A DNA stretch of 56,913 nucleotides from a virus. Below are positions 1 to 7,901 of the stretch, in pieces. Below the pieces are notes generated by a model. The model had not been told where the DNA came from, searched no databases, and worked only from the letters and a program-made list of their open reading frames with translations. Location of the stretch: IMG/VR virus record IMGVR_UViG_3300043548_000643, positions 1-56,913 of that record. One strand, written 5' to 3'. Positions within the stretch are counted from its first letter, which is position 1. The number at the start of each line of letters is the position of its first letter. The position numbers were made by a program, and so were the translations under genes.

Positions 1-478
1 GGGTGCCCTGAGTGCCCTGAGTACCTTGCTCACCTTGTGTGCCCTGAGTTCCCTGAGTTCCCTGTTCACCCTGGGTGCCTTGAGTACCTTGCTCACCTTG
101 GGTGCCCTGAGTGCCCTGAGTACCTTGCTCACCTTGTGTGCCCTGAGTTCCCTGAGTGCCTTGCTCACCTTGGGTGCCTTGCTGGCCCTGAGTTCCCTGT
201 TCACCTTGTGTGCCTTGCTGGCCCTGAGTTCCCTGTTCACCTTGTGTGCCCTGAGTACCTTGCTCACCTTGTGTGCCCTGAGTTCCCTGAGTGCCTTGCT
301 CACCTTGGGTGCCTTGCTGGCCCTGAGTTCCCTGAGTGCCTTGCTCACCTTGGGTGCCTTGAGTGCCCTGAGTACCTTGCTCACCTTGGGTGCCCTGAGT
401 TCCCTGAGTTCCCTGTTCACCCTGGGTGCCTTGAGTGCCCTGAGTTCCCTGTTGGCCTTGGGTACCTTGGTCTCCCTT
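1..478 (-). repeat. Collagen-like Gly-X-Gln coding repeat
   Basis: This is a low-complexity tandem repeat in which every third codon is Gly and the codon before each Gly is Gln. Triplets alternate among GTQ, GEQ and GQQ, with larger units of roughly 18-45 nt repeated imperfectly. The two long forward-strand open frames here (Leu/Ser-rich and Cys/Pro-rich) are artefacts of this repeat. Confidence 0.9.
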
Positions 479-1273
479 AGCTCCAGTCAGAGCAGCCGCA
501 AATAAACCTGTACCGTTACTAAAGCCATCAGTACTCGCTGCGCCGATACTGGCCACCAAATCAACAGGAATTTTCCAGTATCTAGGTGCAACTGGGTTAG
601 TGGTTGCGTCTACAAGTACTGGAGTATCAGAAATAACAAATTTTTGATAGCTTTCACTGTCCCCTATAGCTTGAATAGTGATGTCTTGATTGACTGCAAG
701 CAAAGCCAAAAATATATCCACATCTAGACCGTCGCTTGTTTTATGGGACAGCTTGATATGGTCTGAGTTTTTTTGATTTGCACCAGCCTTCTCCCAGCTA
801 AGAAAACCGTCCGCAGGGTTAACATCTGCCGAGTCTGTAGCGGCCTTGTAGCGATACATTGTAGAAGAATACCCTGTAGTACCTTGGGTACCTTGTTGAC
901 CCTGAGAACCCTGAGCCCCAGTCAATCCAACTGGAGCCCAGTTAGCTTCTGCGTTAGGTAATGCTCCTGTAGTAGAACTTCTGGGACCGTCACCAGCAAC
1001 CGGCTTATATTGATAATATGTTTCGGCTGCTCTGGTTTTGGTAACCACATTGGGAGCAGCACCTTCTTCATAAGTATATGAGTTTTTGACATACACCATC
1101 ATCCCTTCAGTAATTCTCTGCCCAGGAATATTTGCAAGTTTGTCGCCAGCATCTCCACTAATACTCTGTAATGTTCCACGCAGTTCTGTATCGAGAGCAA
1201 TAGGTGCACTACCTGCAGGACTCCATGTTCCCGGCCATGCGTTTCTTGTCAATCCGTCGTAATTTGTAGCCAT
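1..1273 (-). CDS. Collagen-like tail fibre protein (3' end beyond window)
   Basis: The frame opens at ATG 1273 (protein begins MATNYDGLTRNAWP) and stays open to the window edge, so at least 424 residues are visible and the C-terminus is missing. The N-terminal ~120 residues look like a fibre attachment domain. A short Gly-X-Gln stretch follows (bases 875-915), then a globular middle domain, then from about base 478 to base 1 an uninterrupted run of Gly-X-Gln triplets (GTQ, GEQ, GQQ). Such repeats form collagen-like triple helices in phage fibres; Gln instead of Pro in the third position is typical of phage versions. It is the first of a set of fibre genes on this strand. Certain as a collagen-like protein, likely a tail or head fibre. 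Confidence 0.85.
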   Translation of the reverse strand, partial: MATNYDGLTRNAWPGTWSPAGSAPIALDTELRGTLQSISGDAGDKLANIPGQRITEGMMVYVKNSYTYEEGAAPNVVTKTRAAETYYQYKPVAGDGPRSSTTGALPNAEANWAPVGLTGAQGSQGQQGTQGTTGYSSTMYRYKAATDSADVNPADGFLSWEKAGANQKNSDHIKLSHKTSDGLDVDIFLALLAVNQDITIQAIGDSESYQKFVISDTPVLVDATTNPVAPRYWKIPVDLVASIGAASTDGFSNGTGLFAAALTGAKGDQGTQGQQGTQGTQGTQGEQGTQGTQGTQGEQGTQGTQGTQGEQGTQGTQGQQGTQGEQGTQGTQGTQGEQGTQGTQGEQGTQGQQGTQGEQGTQGQQGTQGEQGTQGTQGTQGEQGTQGTQGTQGEQGTQGTQGEQGTQGTQGTQGEQGTQGTQGT

Positions 1274-1312
1274 AATTTTGTTATTTAATGTTATTGTCTA
1301 GATTTAAGCGAA

Positions 1313-2623
1313 TTAAGCAATTCTGACGTATGTTTGTCCTGGTTGAAGAATAATCCCGTACAGATTGTATGTCTCTGCAGTATATCCTACAGGAACAACG
1401 TCCGGAGCCAAGGCAACCGTAGAAGTAACGACGCCAGAATAATCACTCAAAAGTGAAGCACTGGTACCTGTCTGGAATACTGTTGGTTGAGATGCACCAC
1501 TCGCTTTGATCGCAAACCAGAAAGCTCTAGCTTGAGACTCTGTATTGTTAATGATACCAGCGAACGCTTTGGCCTTATCGCCAAGTACAGTTACTGCGCT
1601 AGCATCGAGAGCAGACTCGTCAACACAATCTGAGCGAGTAGGCTTGGTGGCGGTGCCACTAGTCCATGTATAGAAGCTAGGATACGTGAAGCTAGCCGAA
1701 CTATTAACCGAAGAAGATTCTGCGGTAAGCGGTGTATCGTATGCTGTACCTGTGACGGCAGCAGGTCTGCTGATCTTAGCACTCAATGAAACCTTTGTAG
1801 TGGTGCTAGAGGCGTTCGTTTTGTGAATTGGTGTCGTGAACGTGATGCTGTGTGTTCCTGCCGCTTTTACGCCAGGGTTTGTGGCGTTCGTGGCGCTTAC
1901 AGTATATTCACAATTTGAATCGATATCTGCGATATTTGTAATGCTTGGAGTAAATGTAGACTCTGTGTACGTTTCAAGAAAAGTCTTACCTGTCAACGCG
2001 CCCAACGTGATAGAGGCAACAGGAGTTCCCCAGTTGATGGTGAAGTCTGCGTTATCTGTGGTGAAGGGTTTTACTGTGCCGTCGTTGTATGTAAACGAAA
2101 CTATGCCCTTGGCTGTACCACCAGTACTTCCTGTGCCGTTAGAGCGAATATAAGAGCTACCTCCGGCTGTAAATTCTTGCGTCCAGTCAACTCCGCCAGC
2201 AGGAGTAACTGATTTAGCTCCTGCTGTGTATGCGCTGAGTGTTTCACTTACGCTAGTACCATTTCCAGCTGCAATGCCTACCACCGCATCAATAAAAGAT
2301 GAAGGAAAATCGTCCGGATTTGCGACAGTCACTGAAAATCCTGTGGCTGCCTCGTCCCAGTTCAAACTAGCCCCAGGTAAACCTGCAGCGGCAAGTGTAG
2401 GAGTAAATGTGGCAAGTTCAATTTGAAGCAATCCATTATTATTGAAACTCGCACTACGGATCGTATTATCAACGCCTCCGACTTTAAACTTGCTGAGAGT
2501 ATTTGTGCTTCCTACAGTATCGAAAACAAGAGGACTTCCTGCTCCTGAGAGAGTGACAGCTGTTTTAATCTTATCCGTCACGTCCGCATCTAACATGTCG
2601 TATTTTACTTTTGTTAATGGCAT
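1313..2623 (-). CDS. Virion surface/tail fibre-like protein, beta-rich
   Basis: This 436-residue protein is rich in Thr, Ser, Ala and Gly and has almost no charged clusters, as is typical of beta-rich virion proteins. The N-terminus (MPLTKVKYDMLDADVTDKI) resembles starts of phage fibre proteins. The middle (about residues 95-290) looks like repeated Ig-like strands, and the C-terminus (YNLYGIILQPGQTYVRIA) resembles the closing strand of a receptor-binding head. It lies between a collagen-like fibre and another fibre-type gene, with short gaps. The specific role (fibre, baseplate decoration) cannot be told from sequence. Confidence 0.6.
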   Translation of the reverse strand: MPLTKVKYDMLDADVTDKIKTAVTLSGAGSPLVFDTVGSTNTLSKFKVGGVDNTIRSASFNNNGLLQIELATFTPTLAAAGLPGASLNWDEAATGFSVTVANPDDFPSSFIDAVVGIAAGNGTSVSETLSAYTAGAKSVTPAGGVDWTQEFTAGGSSYIRSNGTGSTGGTAKGIVSFTYNDGTVKPFTTDNADFTINWGTPVASITLGALTGKTFLETYTESTFTPSITNIADIDSNCEYTVSATNATNPGVKAAGTHSITFTTPIHKTNASSTTTKVSLSAKISRPAAVTGTAYDTPLTAESSSVNSSASFTYPSFYTWTSGTATKPTRSDCVDESALDASAVTVLGDKAKAFAGIINNTESQARAFWFAIKASGASQPTVFQTGTSASLLSDYSGVVTSTVALAPDVVPVGYTAETYNLYGIILQPGQTYVRIA

Positions 2624-2635
2624 ATGCTTTTATGT

Positions 2636-3151
2636 TTAATAGGGTTGAACTGAAATTTTAACATTTTTGGGAGGAGCCTCGTCAAATATGACTTTTCCTC
2701 CATCACTCAAGTTTAATGTATATGAATATGTTGGCTGCTGCACTACTCCACCGACTACTACTAGGCATTTATTTGGATCTATGCTAGAAAGCCCTGGAAC
2801 AGGCCCAAACTCGAGCTTTACACCGTCTCCATCAAAAAAACTTATTTGAGGGACCAGCGCACTTCTCAGATTTGCTAGCGATATTAAATTATACCATGGA
2901 CCATCCTGAGGTTGCCACTGAATAATGCCATTATCTATACGAATTTTTACTTTATCTGGATCTACAGTAGACCCTCCGCCTCCAGAAGGTGCCCCTTTTA
3001 TGCCTGCGGCAACAATATCTCTTATCGCACCTACAGTAGTTCTTCGCACTTTGCTAGTGCCTTGAATATACTGGCTCACTATAAGCAAGTCGCTAGTCTT
3101 GAGTGGCTCAGCAGGCCTTAAATCTGCAATTCTCTTAATAATTGGATCCAT
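2636..3151 (-). CDS. Tail fibre-associated structural protein
   Basis: This 171-residue protein starts with a pattern common at fibre N-termini: ADLRPAEPLKTSDLLIVSQY followed by a TTVGAIRDIV segment. A Gly-Ser linker follows (about residues 55-62). The C-terminal ~60 residues contain LVVVGGVVQQPTYSYTL and IFDEAPPKNVKI, a motif recurrent in phage tail proteins, in which a Gly-Val-Val-Gln strand precedes an Ala-Pro-Pro turn. It is 12 nt upstream of the previous gene, likely one transcript. Confidence 0.6.
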   Translation of the reverse strand: MDPIIKRIADLRPAEPLKTSDLLIVSQYIQGTSKVRRTTVGAIRDIVAAGIKGAPSGGGGSTVDPDKVKIRIDNGIIQWQPQDGPWYNLISLANLRSALVPQISFFDGDGVKLEFGPVPGLSSIDPNKCLVVVGGVVQQPTYSYTLNLSDGGKVIFDEAPPKNVKISVQPY

Positions 3152-3178
3152 AAATGCTTGCTCATCTTATAAGATGAC

Positions 3179-3823
3179 TTAGCGATTTACAACATTATTT
3201 AACAATTGCCCGATCTTGGCTTTATTTAGCTTTGTATAGTAATATTCCTGTTCGCTCAGATGGTCTTTAGCTATCTCTCTAGCTAGCCCTTTATCTTTTG
3301 TGTGCTCTAGCTCGTGAGCTACACCTTTACGCAGTTCTTTTTTATTAAAAACGCTATCTGGCTTATTATCCCCTAGCCCACCCTTAAGCTTTTCTACGAC
3401 TTTTCGCTTTTCGCTAGCTGTCTTGCTGTACCAACGAGCTAGTGCGCTGCTTTTATACATGTTGTTCTGAAGAGCCTCCATAGTAGCCTCTGTCTCTTCT
3501 TTCGTTATAGGAGCTATACGCCCAAAGTTACTCATTACTCCTGGATTGCCTAATCCTAGATGTATTTTTTGTGTAGCTTTTGGGATGTTTCCACCAAGAA
3601 TAGCGTCAAGCAGCCCTGAGGGTTTAGCTGATGCCGCAATAGCTGCCCCAGGAACCTTTTGGATTATAGGATTTTTTAGCAACTGTTTATATTGCAGCTC
3701 TTGAGCATCGTGCTCTCTATCTCTACGCTCAAGAGCGTCCATCATAGATTCGCCATGCTCTGGAGCAGGCATTCTATTTCTACCAAAGAGTATTTTACTA
3801 ACCTGGCTGTTTCTAGGATCCAT
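3179..3823 (-). CDS. DUF5661-domain virion-cluster protein
   Basis: This is a 214-residue protein. The C-terminal part (about residues 158-205) carries the DUF5661 signature: GVAHELEHTKDKGLAREIA followed by a DHLSE and tandem-Tyr motif. This small helical domain is found in many phages and its function is unknown. The N-terminal 120 residues are helical and low in similarity to anything recognised. The start codon overlaps the end of the upstream DUF3008 gene by one base, so the two are probably translationally coupled. Its position among structural genes suggests a virion or cargo protein; this is inference. Confidence 0.6.
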   Translation of the reverse strand: MDPRNSQVSKILFGRNRMPAPEHGESMMDALERRDREHDAQELQYKQLLKNPIIQKVPGAAIAASAKPSGLLDAILGGNIPKATQKIHLGLGNPGVMSNFGRIAPITKEETEATMEALQNNMYKSSALARWYSKTASEKRKVVEKLKGGLGDNKPDSVFNKKELRKGVAHELEHTKDKGLAREIAKDHLSEQEYYYTKLNKAKIGQLLNNVVNR

Positions 3824-4269
3824 TATTTTTTAGAAGCCCTGTCCATCTCTCTTCCGTAAGCCTGTAGTTTATCTAGTCTTCTCATGTTCATAAGGGCAGG
3901 TATTCCCTTTTTCTGTTTATCAATAAATCCTTTAAATATAGAATCTGACTTGGGATCTTCGTGCTTCTTGATGTACTTTTTAATTTTATCTAATGTATTG
4001 GCTGTTTTGTATAGCTCTTCAGCAATCTTTACAGCTTCAACTATTTCATTTTCAGAGTAACCATATTCAGCTGCTCTTTTCATGAAGCCTTCAATATAAG
4101 CTTTCTTCTCAGGTAAGTCGCTATGCTTAGTTTTAGCAAAGTCCCTCAGTTGCTTTTCAGTCATACTATCAGCAATTTCTTGAACTTTAGAGCCAAAACG
4201 ACCCTTGCCTCTTTTAGAGGCAAGAGCCATCCCCATGAGTCTTTGTTGAGCTTCGCTTTTTGCGGGCAT
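3823..4269 (-). CDS. DUF3008 protein carrying the shared AYIEGF module internally
   Basis: Residues 1-53 match the DUF3008 pattern seen in phage proteins (SEAQQRLMGMALASKRGKG, then ADSMTEKQLRDFAKTKH). Immediately after, residues ~55-90 contain KAYIEGFMKRAAEYGYSENE, the module that sits at the very N-terminus of five neighbouring proteins. The module is therefore mobile between proteins. The remaining ~55 residues are Lys-rich and helical. It is followed after 1 nt by another module-bearing gene. Function unknown; the cluster suggests a virion-packaged protein. Confidence 0.65.
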   Translation of the reverse strand: MPAKSEAQQRLMGMALASKRGKGRFGSKVQEIADSMTEKQLRDFAKTKHSDLPEKKAYIEGFMKRAAEYGYSENEIVEAVKIAEELYKTANTLDKIKKYIKKHEDPKSDSIFKGFIDKQKKGIPALMNMRRLDKLQAYGREMDRASKK

Positions 4270-4270
4270 A

Positions 4271-4768
4271 CTACCACCCTTGTTCTTGCTTTGTTTGATT
4301 GATCAGCTCATCCAGCTTTTGGTTGTAGCGTCTAACTCCTAAGCCTGCACCTAGAGCTCTTCCTCCAAGTCTACCTGAACTAACAGCACTTTGTATTGCT
4401 TCAGGGTCAGTTTGGCCTAGTAAATGAGATAGTCCATAGCCTGCAGCCCCTCCAGCGATGTCTCCCAGGAATGTGCCTCCAGAGATATTAGCTGTTCTGC
4501 TTGGAGAGCCCTCTTCGCTTGTGAGATCTTGATAAGCGTTATATGCAATAGGAGCCATCCCACCAGCTTCACCACCAACACTATCAGGAGCAACTCTACC
4601 CATCATCATAGCTCCTAGCATGTTCATCATTGGGTTAGCCTTCTGTTGTTCGAGGTTATAGACGTTTCTTTCGGCACGCTTCAGTAGCGCAACAGCCTCA
4701 GCTTCATTGAAGCCGTATTCACTTGCTCTCTTAACGAATCCTTCGATGTATGCTTGCTCGTTAGTCAT
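4271..4768 (-). CDS. Tagged protein with Gly/Ala-rich hydrophobic segment
   Basis: This 165-residue protein begins with the shared N-terminal module (QAYIEGFVKRASEYGFNEAE, residues 5-24). A Met-rich patch follows (about 45-56), then a Gly/Ala-rich stretch (about 96-148) that resembles glycine-zipper membrane-inserting regions, and a Lys/Gln-rich tail. It abuts tagged genes on both sides with 1-nt gaps, so all are cotranscribed. The glycine-zipper reading is only composition-based. Confidence 0.55.
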   Translation of the reverse strand: MTNEQAYIEGFVKRASEYGFNEAEAVALLKRAERNVYNLEQQKANPMMNMLGAMMMGRVAPDSVGGEAGGMAPIAYNAYQDLTSEEGSPSRTANISGGTFLGDIAGGAAGYGLSHLLGQTDPEAIQSAVSSGRLGGRALGAGLGVRRYNQKLDELINQTKQEQGW

Positions 4769-4769
4769 A

Positions 4770-5006
4770 TTAGAATTGTTCGTCGGCGGGCATAGGGACG
4801 AGAGGTTTTTTAGGAGGATTAGCTACATCATTAGCATTTCCCTTGATCGCGCTCGGTACCTTAGGTGCTGGTGCTTTAGGCTTACCAGCCATAGGCATTT
4901 CTCCTGCAGCCTGCTTTAAAAAATTAATAGCTTCAGCTTCATTAAAGCCATATTCAGCTGCTCTCTTTACGAATCCCTCGATGTATGCTTGTTCTTGTTG
5001 TGTCAT
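4770..5006 (-). CDS. Short tagged protein, Pro/Lys-rich tail
   Basis: This 78-residue protein is essentially the shared module (residues 5-34, AYIEGFVKRAAEYGFNEAE and LKQAA) plus a short disordered tail rich in Pro, Lys and Ala. It is the smallest carrier of the tag in the window, which suggests the tag itself is the functional part. It lies 1 nt from the next tagged gene and 2 nt after the HNH gene. Confidence 0.55.
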   Translation of the reverse strand: MTQQEQAYIEGFVKRAAEYGFNEAEAINFLKQAAGEMPMAGKPKAPAPKVPSAIKGNANDVANPPKKPLVPMPADEQF

Positions 5007-5008
5007 AG

Positions 5009-5353
5009 TTATTCTGGTCTAGTTTTAAGTTTATTTCTCCAAAGGTCCACATCTTCTCTGACATTCTCATTTAAGCTTTTATAGTTACCCAAGTGGCCAA
5101 AGAATAAATGACAATATACTCCATTACCTTTATCTTCGCAAAGAGTAATTAGGTTATTTGGGTCGAGTTCTAGCTCAGGGTTTAAGTGAAAAGGCTTTAT
5201 ATGATGAACCTCTAGCTTCTTCGTACCCTCGCAGAGAGCACAGGTAGGGTTGTTCTTGATGTGGTTCTTTCTAACAGTACGCCAATGCGACGATCTTTTG
5301 TGCAGGGGCTCTTTACCCTCCTGCATTTCTTTAAGTGTCGTTACGTTAGCCAT
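5009..5353 (-). CDS. HNH endonuclease
   Basis: This 114-residue protein has the compact HNH fold signature: a CALC zinc knuckle (about 37-40), LEVHHIKPF with the catalytic His pair (about 48-56), NNLITLCED (about 66-74), and a late Cys-His pair (CHLFFGH). Such free-standing nucleases either home as selfish genes or assist DNA packaging next to terminase; no terminase is nearby here, so a homing role is more likely. It is inserted between tagged structural genes, and an A/T-rich promoter-like stretch lies upstream. Confidence 0.8.
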   Translation of the reverse strand: MANVTTLKEMQEGKEPLHKRSSHWRTVRKNHIKNNPTCALCEGTKKLEVHHIKPFHLNPELELDPNNLITLCEDKGNGVYCHLFFGHLGNYKSLNENVREDVDLWRNKLKTRPE

Positions 5354-5391
5354 AGATAGATTTTATAATACTAGAGTATTTTCTGCAAATA

Positions 5392-5427
5392 TATAAAAGA
5401 AAAGACCCTCAGGTAATGAGAGTCTTT
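5392..5427 (-). terminator. Rho-independent terminator after the 5449-6051 gene
   Basis: On the minus strand an 11-bp stem (AAAGACUCUCA / UGAGGGUCUUU, one G-U pair) with a 5-nt loop is followed by UCUUUU. It separates the tagged gene upstream from the HNH gene. Confidence 0.7.
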
Positions 5428-5448
5428 AGCTTTACTAGGTTAATTAAA

Positions 5449-6051
5449 TTATCTAGCACCAGCAATACCTAGAGTCTGATTTCCTCCAAATGTATTATTT
5501 ACAGCTGGAAGATTGAGTATGGGGCTATCTGCTCCAGGACCGACAGGAGTTCTTTGATACCCTGCTGCCCTTAAGCTTGGACCATAGAAAGTGTGCGCCG
5601 CTTGCTCTGCTCCTTGGCCTAACGATTCTGCAGCTCCTGAGATTCCCTGTCTTAAAGCACTGCCAGCCCCTGAAAAACCTTGTCTTAAAGCGCTACCAGC
5701 TCCTGAAAAGCCTTGCCCCAGTGCCCTACCTGTCTGTCCAACCGTATTCATAGTATCGCGCACTCCTTGGCCTACAGTATTTACAGCGCCCTCAAGCTTC
5801 TGCCCCATATTGGAAGCTAAATTATGTGCTCCCTGGTTCAAGGCCCTACCTGCCCCCATAACCATGTCCTTACCTCTATTAAAGGTATTTCCTACAGCTT
5901 GTACACCGCTGTCGGCCTTTGCTCCAAGCCTTTGACCTAAATCTGCAAAAGAAAAAGCTCTTTTGTATAATTCAATAGCCTCAGCTTCATTATAGCCGTA
6001 TTCACTTGCTCTCTTTACGAATCCGTTGATGTATGCTTGTTGTGTGTTCAT
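5449..6051 (-). CDS. Tagged protein with amphipathic GQGFSGAGSAL repeats
   Basis: Residues 4-31 carry the shared module (QAYINGFVKRASEYGYNEAE). Residues ~45-140 consist of about seven imperfect 11-residue repeats (examples ALRQGFSGAGS, TVGQGVRDTMN, NLASNMGQKLEG). This period is typical of amphipathic helices that bind membranes or line channels. The C-terminus is Gly/Asn/Pro-rich. A TATATT -10-like box and an AGAAG ribosome-binding site precede the ATG. The terminator at 5392-5427 closes the transcript. Role unknown; membrane interaction during genome delivery would be a testable guess. Confidence 0.55.
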   Translation of the reverse strand: MNTQQAYINGFVKRASEYGYNEAEAIELYKRAFSFADLGQRLGAKADSGVQAVGNTFNRGKDMVMGAGRALNQGAHNLASNMGQKLEGAVNTVGQGVRDTMNTVGQTGRALGQGFSGAGSALRQGFSGAGSALRQGISGAAESLGQGAEQAAHTFYGPSLRAAGYQRTPVGPGADSPILNLPAVNNTFGGNQTLGIAGAR

Positions 6052-6095
6052 AATTTCTTCTAGTTTATTCTAAACTCTAGAATATATCAAATATT

Positions 6096-6542
6096 TTATA
6101 GCTTTTTAGTCGCCCTTCTTTTCCCATATGCTTCTAGTATTTTTTCTCGCACAAGCTCATCTTCTTCCTCGATATCTTCCTCGTCTAAACGCAATACGAC
6201 ATAGCCTCCCTTTGTAAGCTTTTGAGTTTTCTGACTGTCCTTGTATTGAGTCATAGCGTCTCCATGCCAGTATGCTCCATCAGCAAAAATAGCCACATTA
6301 GGCTCGATAAAGATGTCAGCGATAGTGACACCTAGAATAGGTTTTTGAGTAACAAACTCTATATCTAGAGCCAAGAGCATAGCTTGCAGCTTAAGTTCTA
6401 TACCTGTCTCTTTTCTGTCTCCAGAAAGATACCCTTTGATACTTGCGCACCGTTTAGAGCAAGTCTTGCCTTCCCGCATTCTTTCACTTTCACGAGGCCA
6501 GAGCTTTCCGCAAGTCTTGCACTCGAATTTTTGCTTTTTCAT
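6096..6542 (-). CDS. Vsr-like PD-(D/E)XK endonuclease with N-terminal zinc knuckle
   Basis: The ATG at 6542 overlaps the DUF1501 stop by one base (TGATG), giving 148 residues. The N-terminus has CKTCGK...CSKRC, a zinc-binding pair. The rest resembles very-short-patch-repair/EDxHD homing nucleases: an early Glu (GIELKLQAML), then ADIFIEPNVAIFADGAYWHG with the metal-binding Asp and the WHG motif, and a C-terminal VVLRLDEEDI strand. In phages such enzymes are usually free-standing homing endonucleases. Its tight coupling to DUF1501 could mean the two travelled together. Confidence 0.7.
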   Translation of the reverse strand: MKKQKFECKTCGKLWPRESERMREGKTCSKRCASIKGYLSGDRKETGIELKLQAMLLALDIEFVTQKPILGVTIADIFIEPNVAIFADGAYWHGDAMTQYKDSQKTQKLTKGGYVVLRLDEEDIEEEDELVREKILEAYGKRRATKKL

Positions 6543-7900
6543 CAAGCAATCAATTCTTTGATCACATTACCATACACGTCAGTGAGCCTAAAGGGTCTGC
6601 CGTTATAGTTATAAATCAAACGTTCATGATCAAATCCCATTAAACGCAAGATAGTAGCATGAAGATCGTGGATGTGTACGATGTCTTTCATAGATTTAGA
6701 GCCCACCTCGTCAGTCTCTCCATACCTTTGACCTCCTTTGACTCCTCCTCCGCACATCCATACACTGAAAGCTTTGCCGTTGTGATCTCTACCTGGAGCT
6801 CCTGCGCCTCCACCACTGGTAACAGTACGTCCAAATTCACCTCCCCACACAATTAATACACTGTCGAATAATCCTCGTTGCTTGAGATCGCCTATAAGTG
6901 CGCTAAAAGCCTGATCATATCTACGAGCTGTGTTACTCATAGCGTTTTTAATATCACTGTGGTGGTCATACCCCCCAACATTTACCTGAACCACACGCAC
7001 ACCACGCTCTACAAGCCTACGAGCAATCAGCATCTTTGCTCCTTCCTCAGTTTTTCCGTAGGCTTCTTTAATATTCTCAGGTTCTTTAGATATATCGAAC
7101 GCGTCGCTAGCCTCTGTCTGCATTTTAAACGCTGTCTCAAACGACTCTATACGGCTTTCTAGCTGTTCGTCTTTTTGAAGCTTCAGCATATGCTCAGTAC
7201 TGAGGCTTTTTGCAAAGTCAAGTTGGCGTCTTTGACGAGATAACGACGAAACCTCGCTCTGAAGGTTAGCCAAAATCTCACTAGATTGTATATTCTGTCG
7301 ATAGTTTACATTGCACCCCTGATACATGCCTGGAAGAAATGCGCACTGACGAGATTCTGGAGAACTATTCAATGAAATGAACCCAGGCATGTTCTCATTT
7401 TGAGTGCCTAACCCATAAACGAGCCAGCTGCCTAGGCTAGGTTTACTAAGCTGCGCTGAACCTGTATGCATAAGCTTGCTAGCTATTCCATGATCAGGGA
7501 TGTCTGTCTGCATGCTGTTGATGATAGCCAGGTCATCAGCATGCTTACCCAACTCTTTCCATACCTCACTGATATTTAATCCTGATTTTCCAAATCTAGG
7601 AAATTCAAACGGTGAAGCTAACAGATTACCGTAGTCGTGCTTCACTCCATCTCGCTTCTGCAGTTCAGGCTTATAGTCGAATGTGTCTACATGACTAGGC
7701 GCACCGCTAGCAAACAATTGAATTATTGCTTTAGCCTTTACTGGGAAGTGTGGAGTCTTAGCAGCCATAGGGCTAGCTGCTTCTAGCGTTGTTGGGTTCA
7801 ACCCAAACACGCTAGCTAGAGACAATCCGCCCAAACCCCAGGCGAATTCGTTTAGGAATTCTCTTCTACTAGAGAACGATGGGTGATTGCCGCAGTTCAT
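6542..7900 (-). CDS. DUF1501 family protein with Tat signal
   Basis: The 452-residue protein starting MNCGNHP at 7900 (1 nt after the upstream stop) is full length for the family. Residues 11-16 (SRREFL) plus a hydrophobic stretch make a twin-arginine export signal. The body carries family motifs: FASGAPSHVDTFDYKP, GSWLVYGLG, VVQVNVGGYDHHSD, WGGEFGRT, GRDHNGKAFSVWMCGGGVKG and HDLHATILRLMGFDH. DUF1501 proteins belong to the alkaline phosphatase/sulfatase superfamily and abound in Planctomycetes and Verrucomicrobia, where they pair with DUF1549/DUF1553 cytochrome-like proteins. No partner is present here. It sits among virion genes, so it is either an auxiliary gene acquired from the host or a virion-associated enzyme. 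Confidence 0.88.
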   Translation of the reverse strand: MNCGNHPSFSSRREFLNEFAWGLGGLSLASVFGLNPTTLEAASPMAAKTPHFPVKAKAIIQLFASGAPSHVDTFDYKPELQKRDGVKHDYGNLLASPFEFPRFGKSGLNISEVWKELGKHADDLAIINSMQTDIPDHGIASKLMHTGSAQLSKPSLGSWLVYGLGTQNENMPGFISLNSSPESRQCAFLPGMYQGCNVNYRQNIQSSEILANLQSEVSSLSRQRRQLDFAKSLSTEHMLKLQKDEQLESRIESFETAFKMQTEASDAFDISKEPENIKEAYGKTEEGAKMLIARRLVERGVRVVQVNVGGYDHHSDIKNAMSNTARRYDQAFSALIGDLKQRGLFDSVLIVWGGEFGRTVTSGGGAGAPGRDHNGKAFSVWMCGGGVKGGQRYGETDEVGSKSMKDIVHIHDLHATILRLMGFDHERLIYNYNGRPFRLTDVYGNVIKELIA

Positions 7901-7901
7901 A

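Noticed and set aside
26-505. Two overlapping long forward-strand frames rich in Leu/Ser or Cys/Pro
   Set aside because: They are the antisense and shifted readings of the collagen-like repeat; composition is dictated by the repeat.
5591-5935. Forward-strand Pro/Ala-rich frame
   Set aside because: Shadow of the amphipathic repeat in the 5449-6051 protein.
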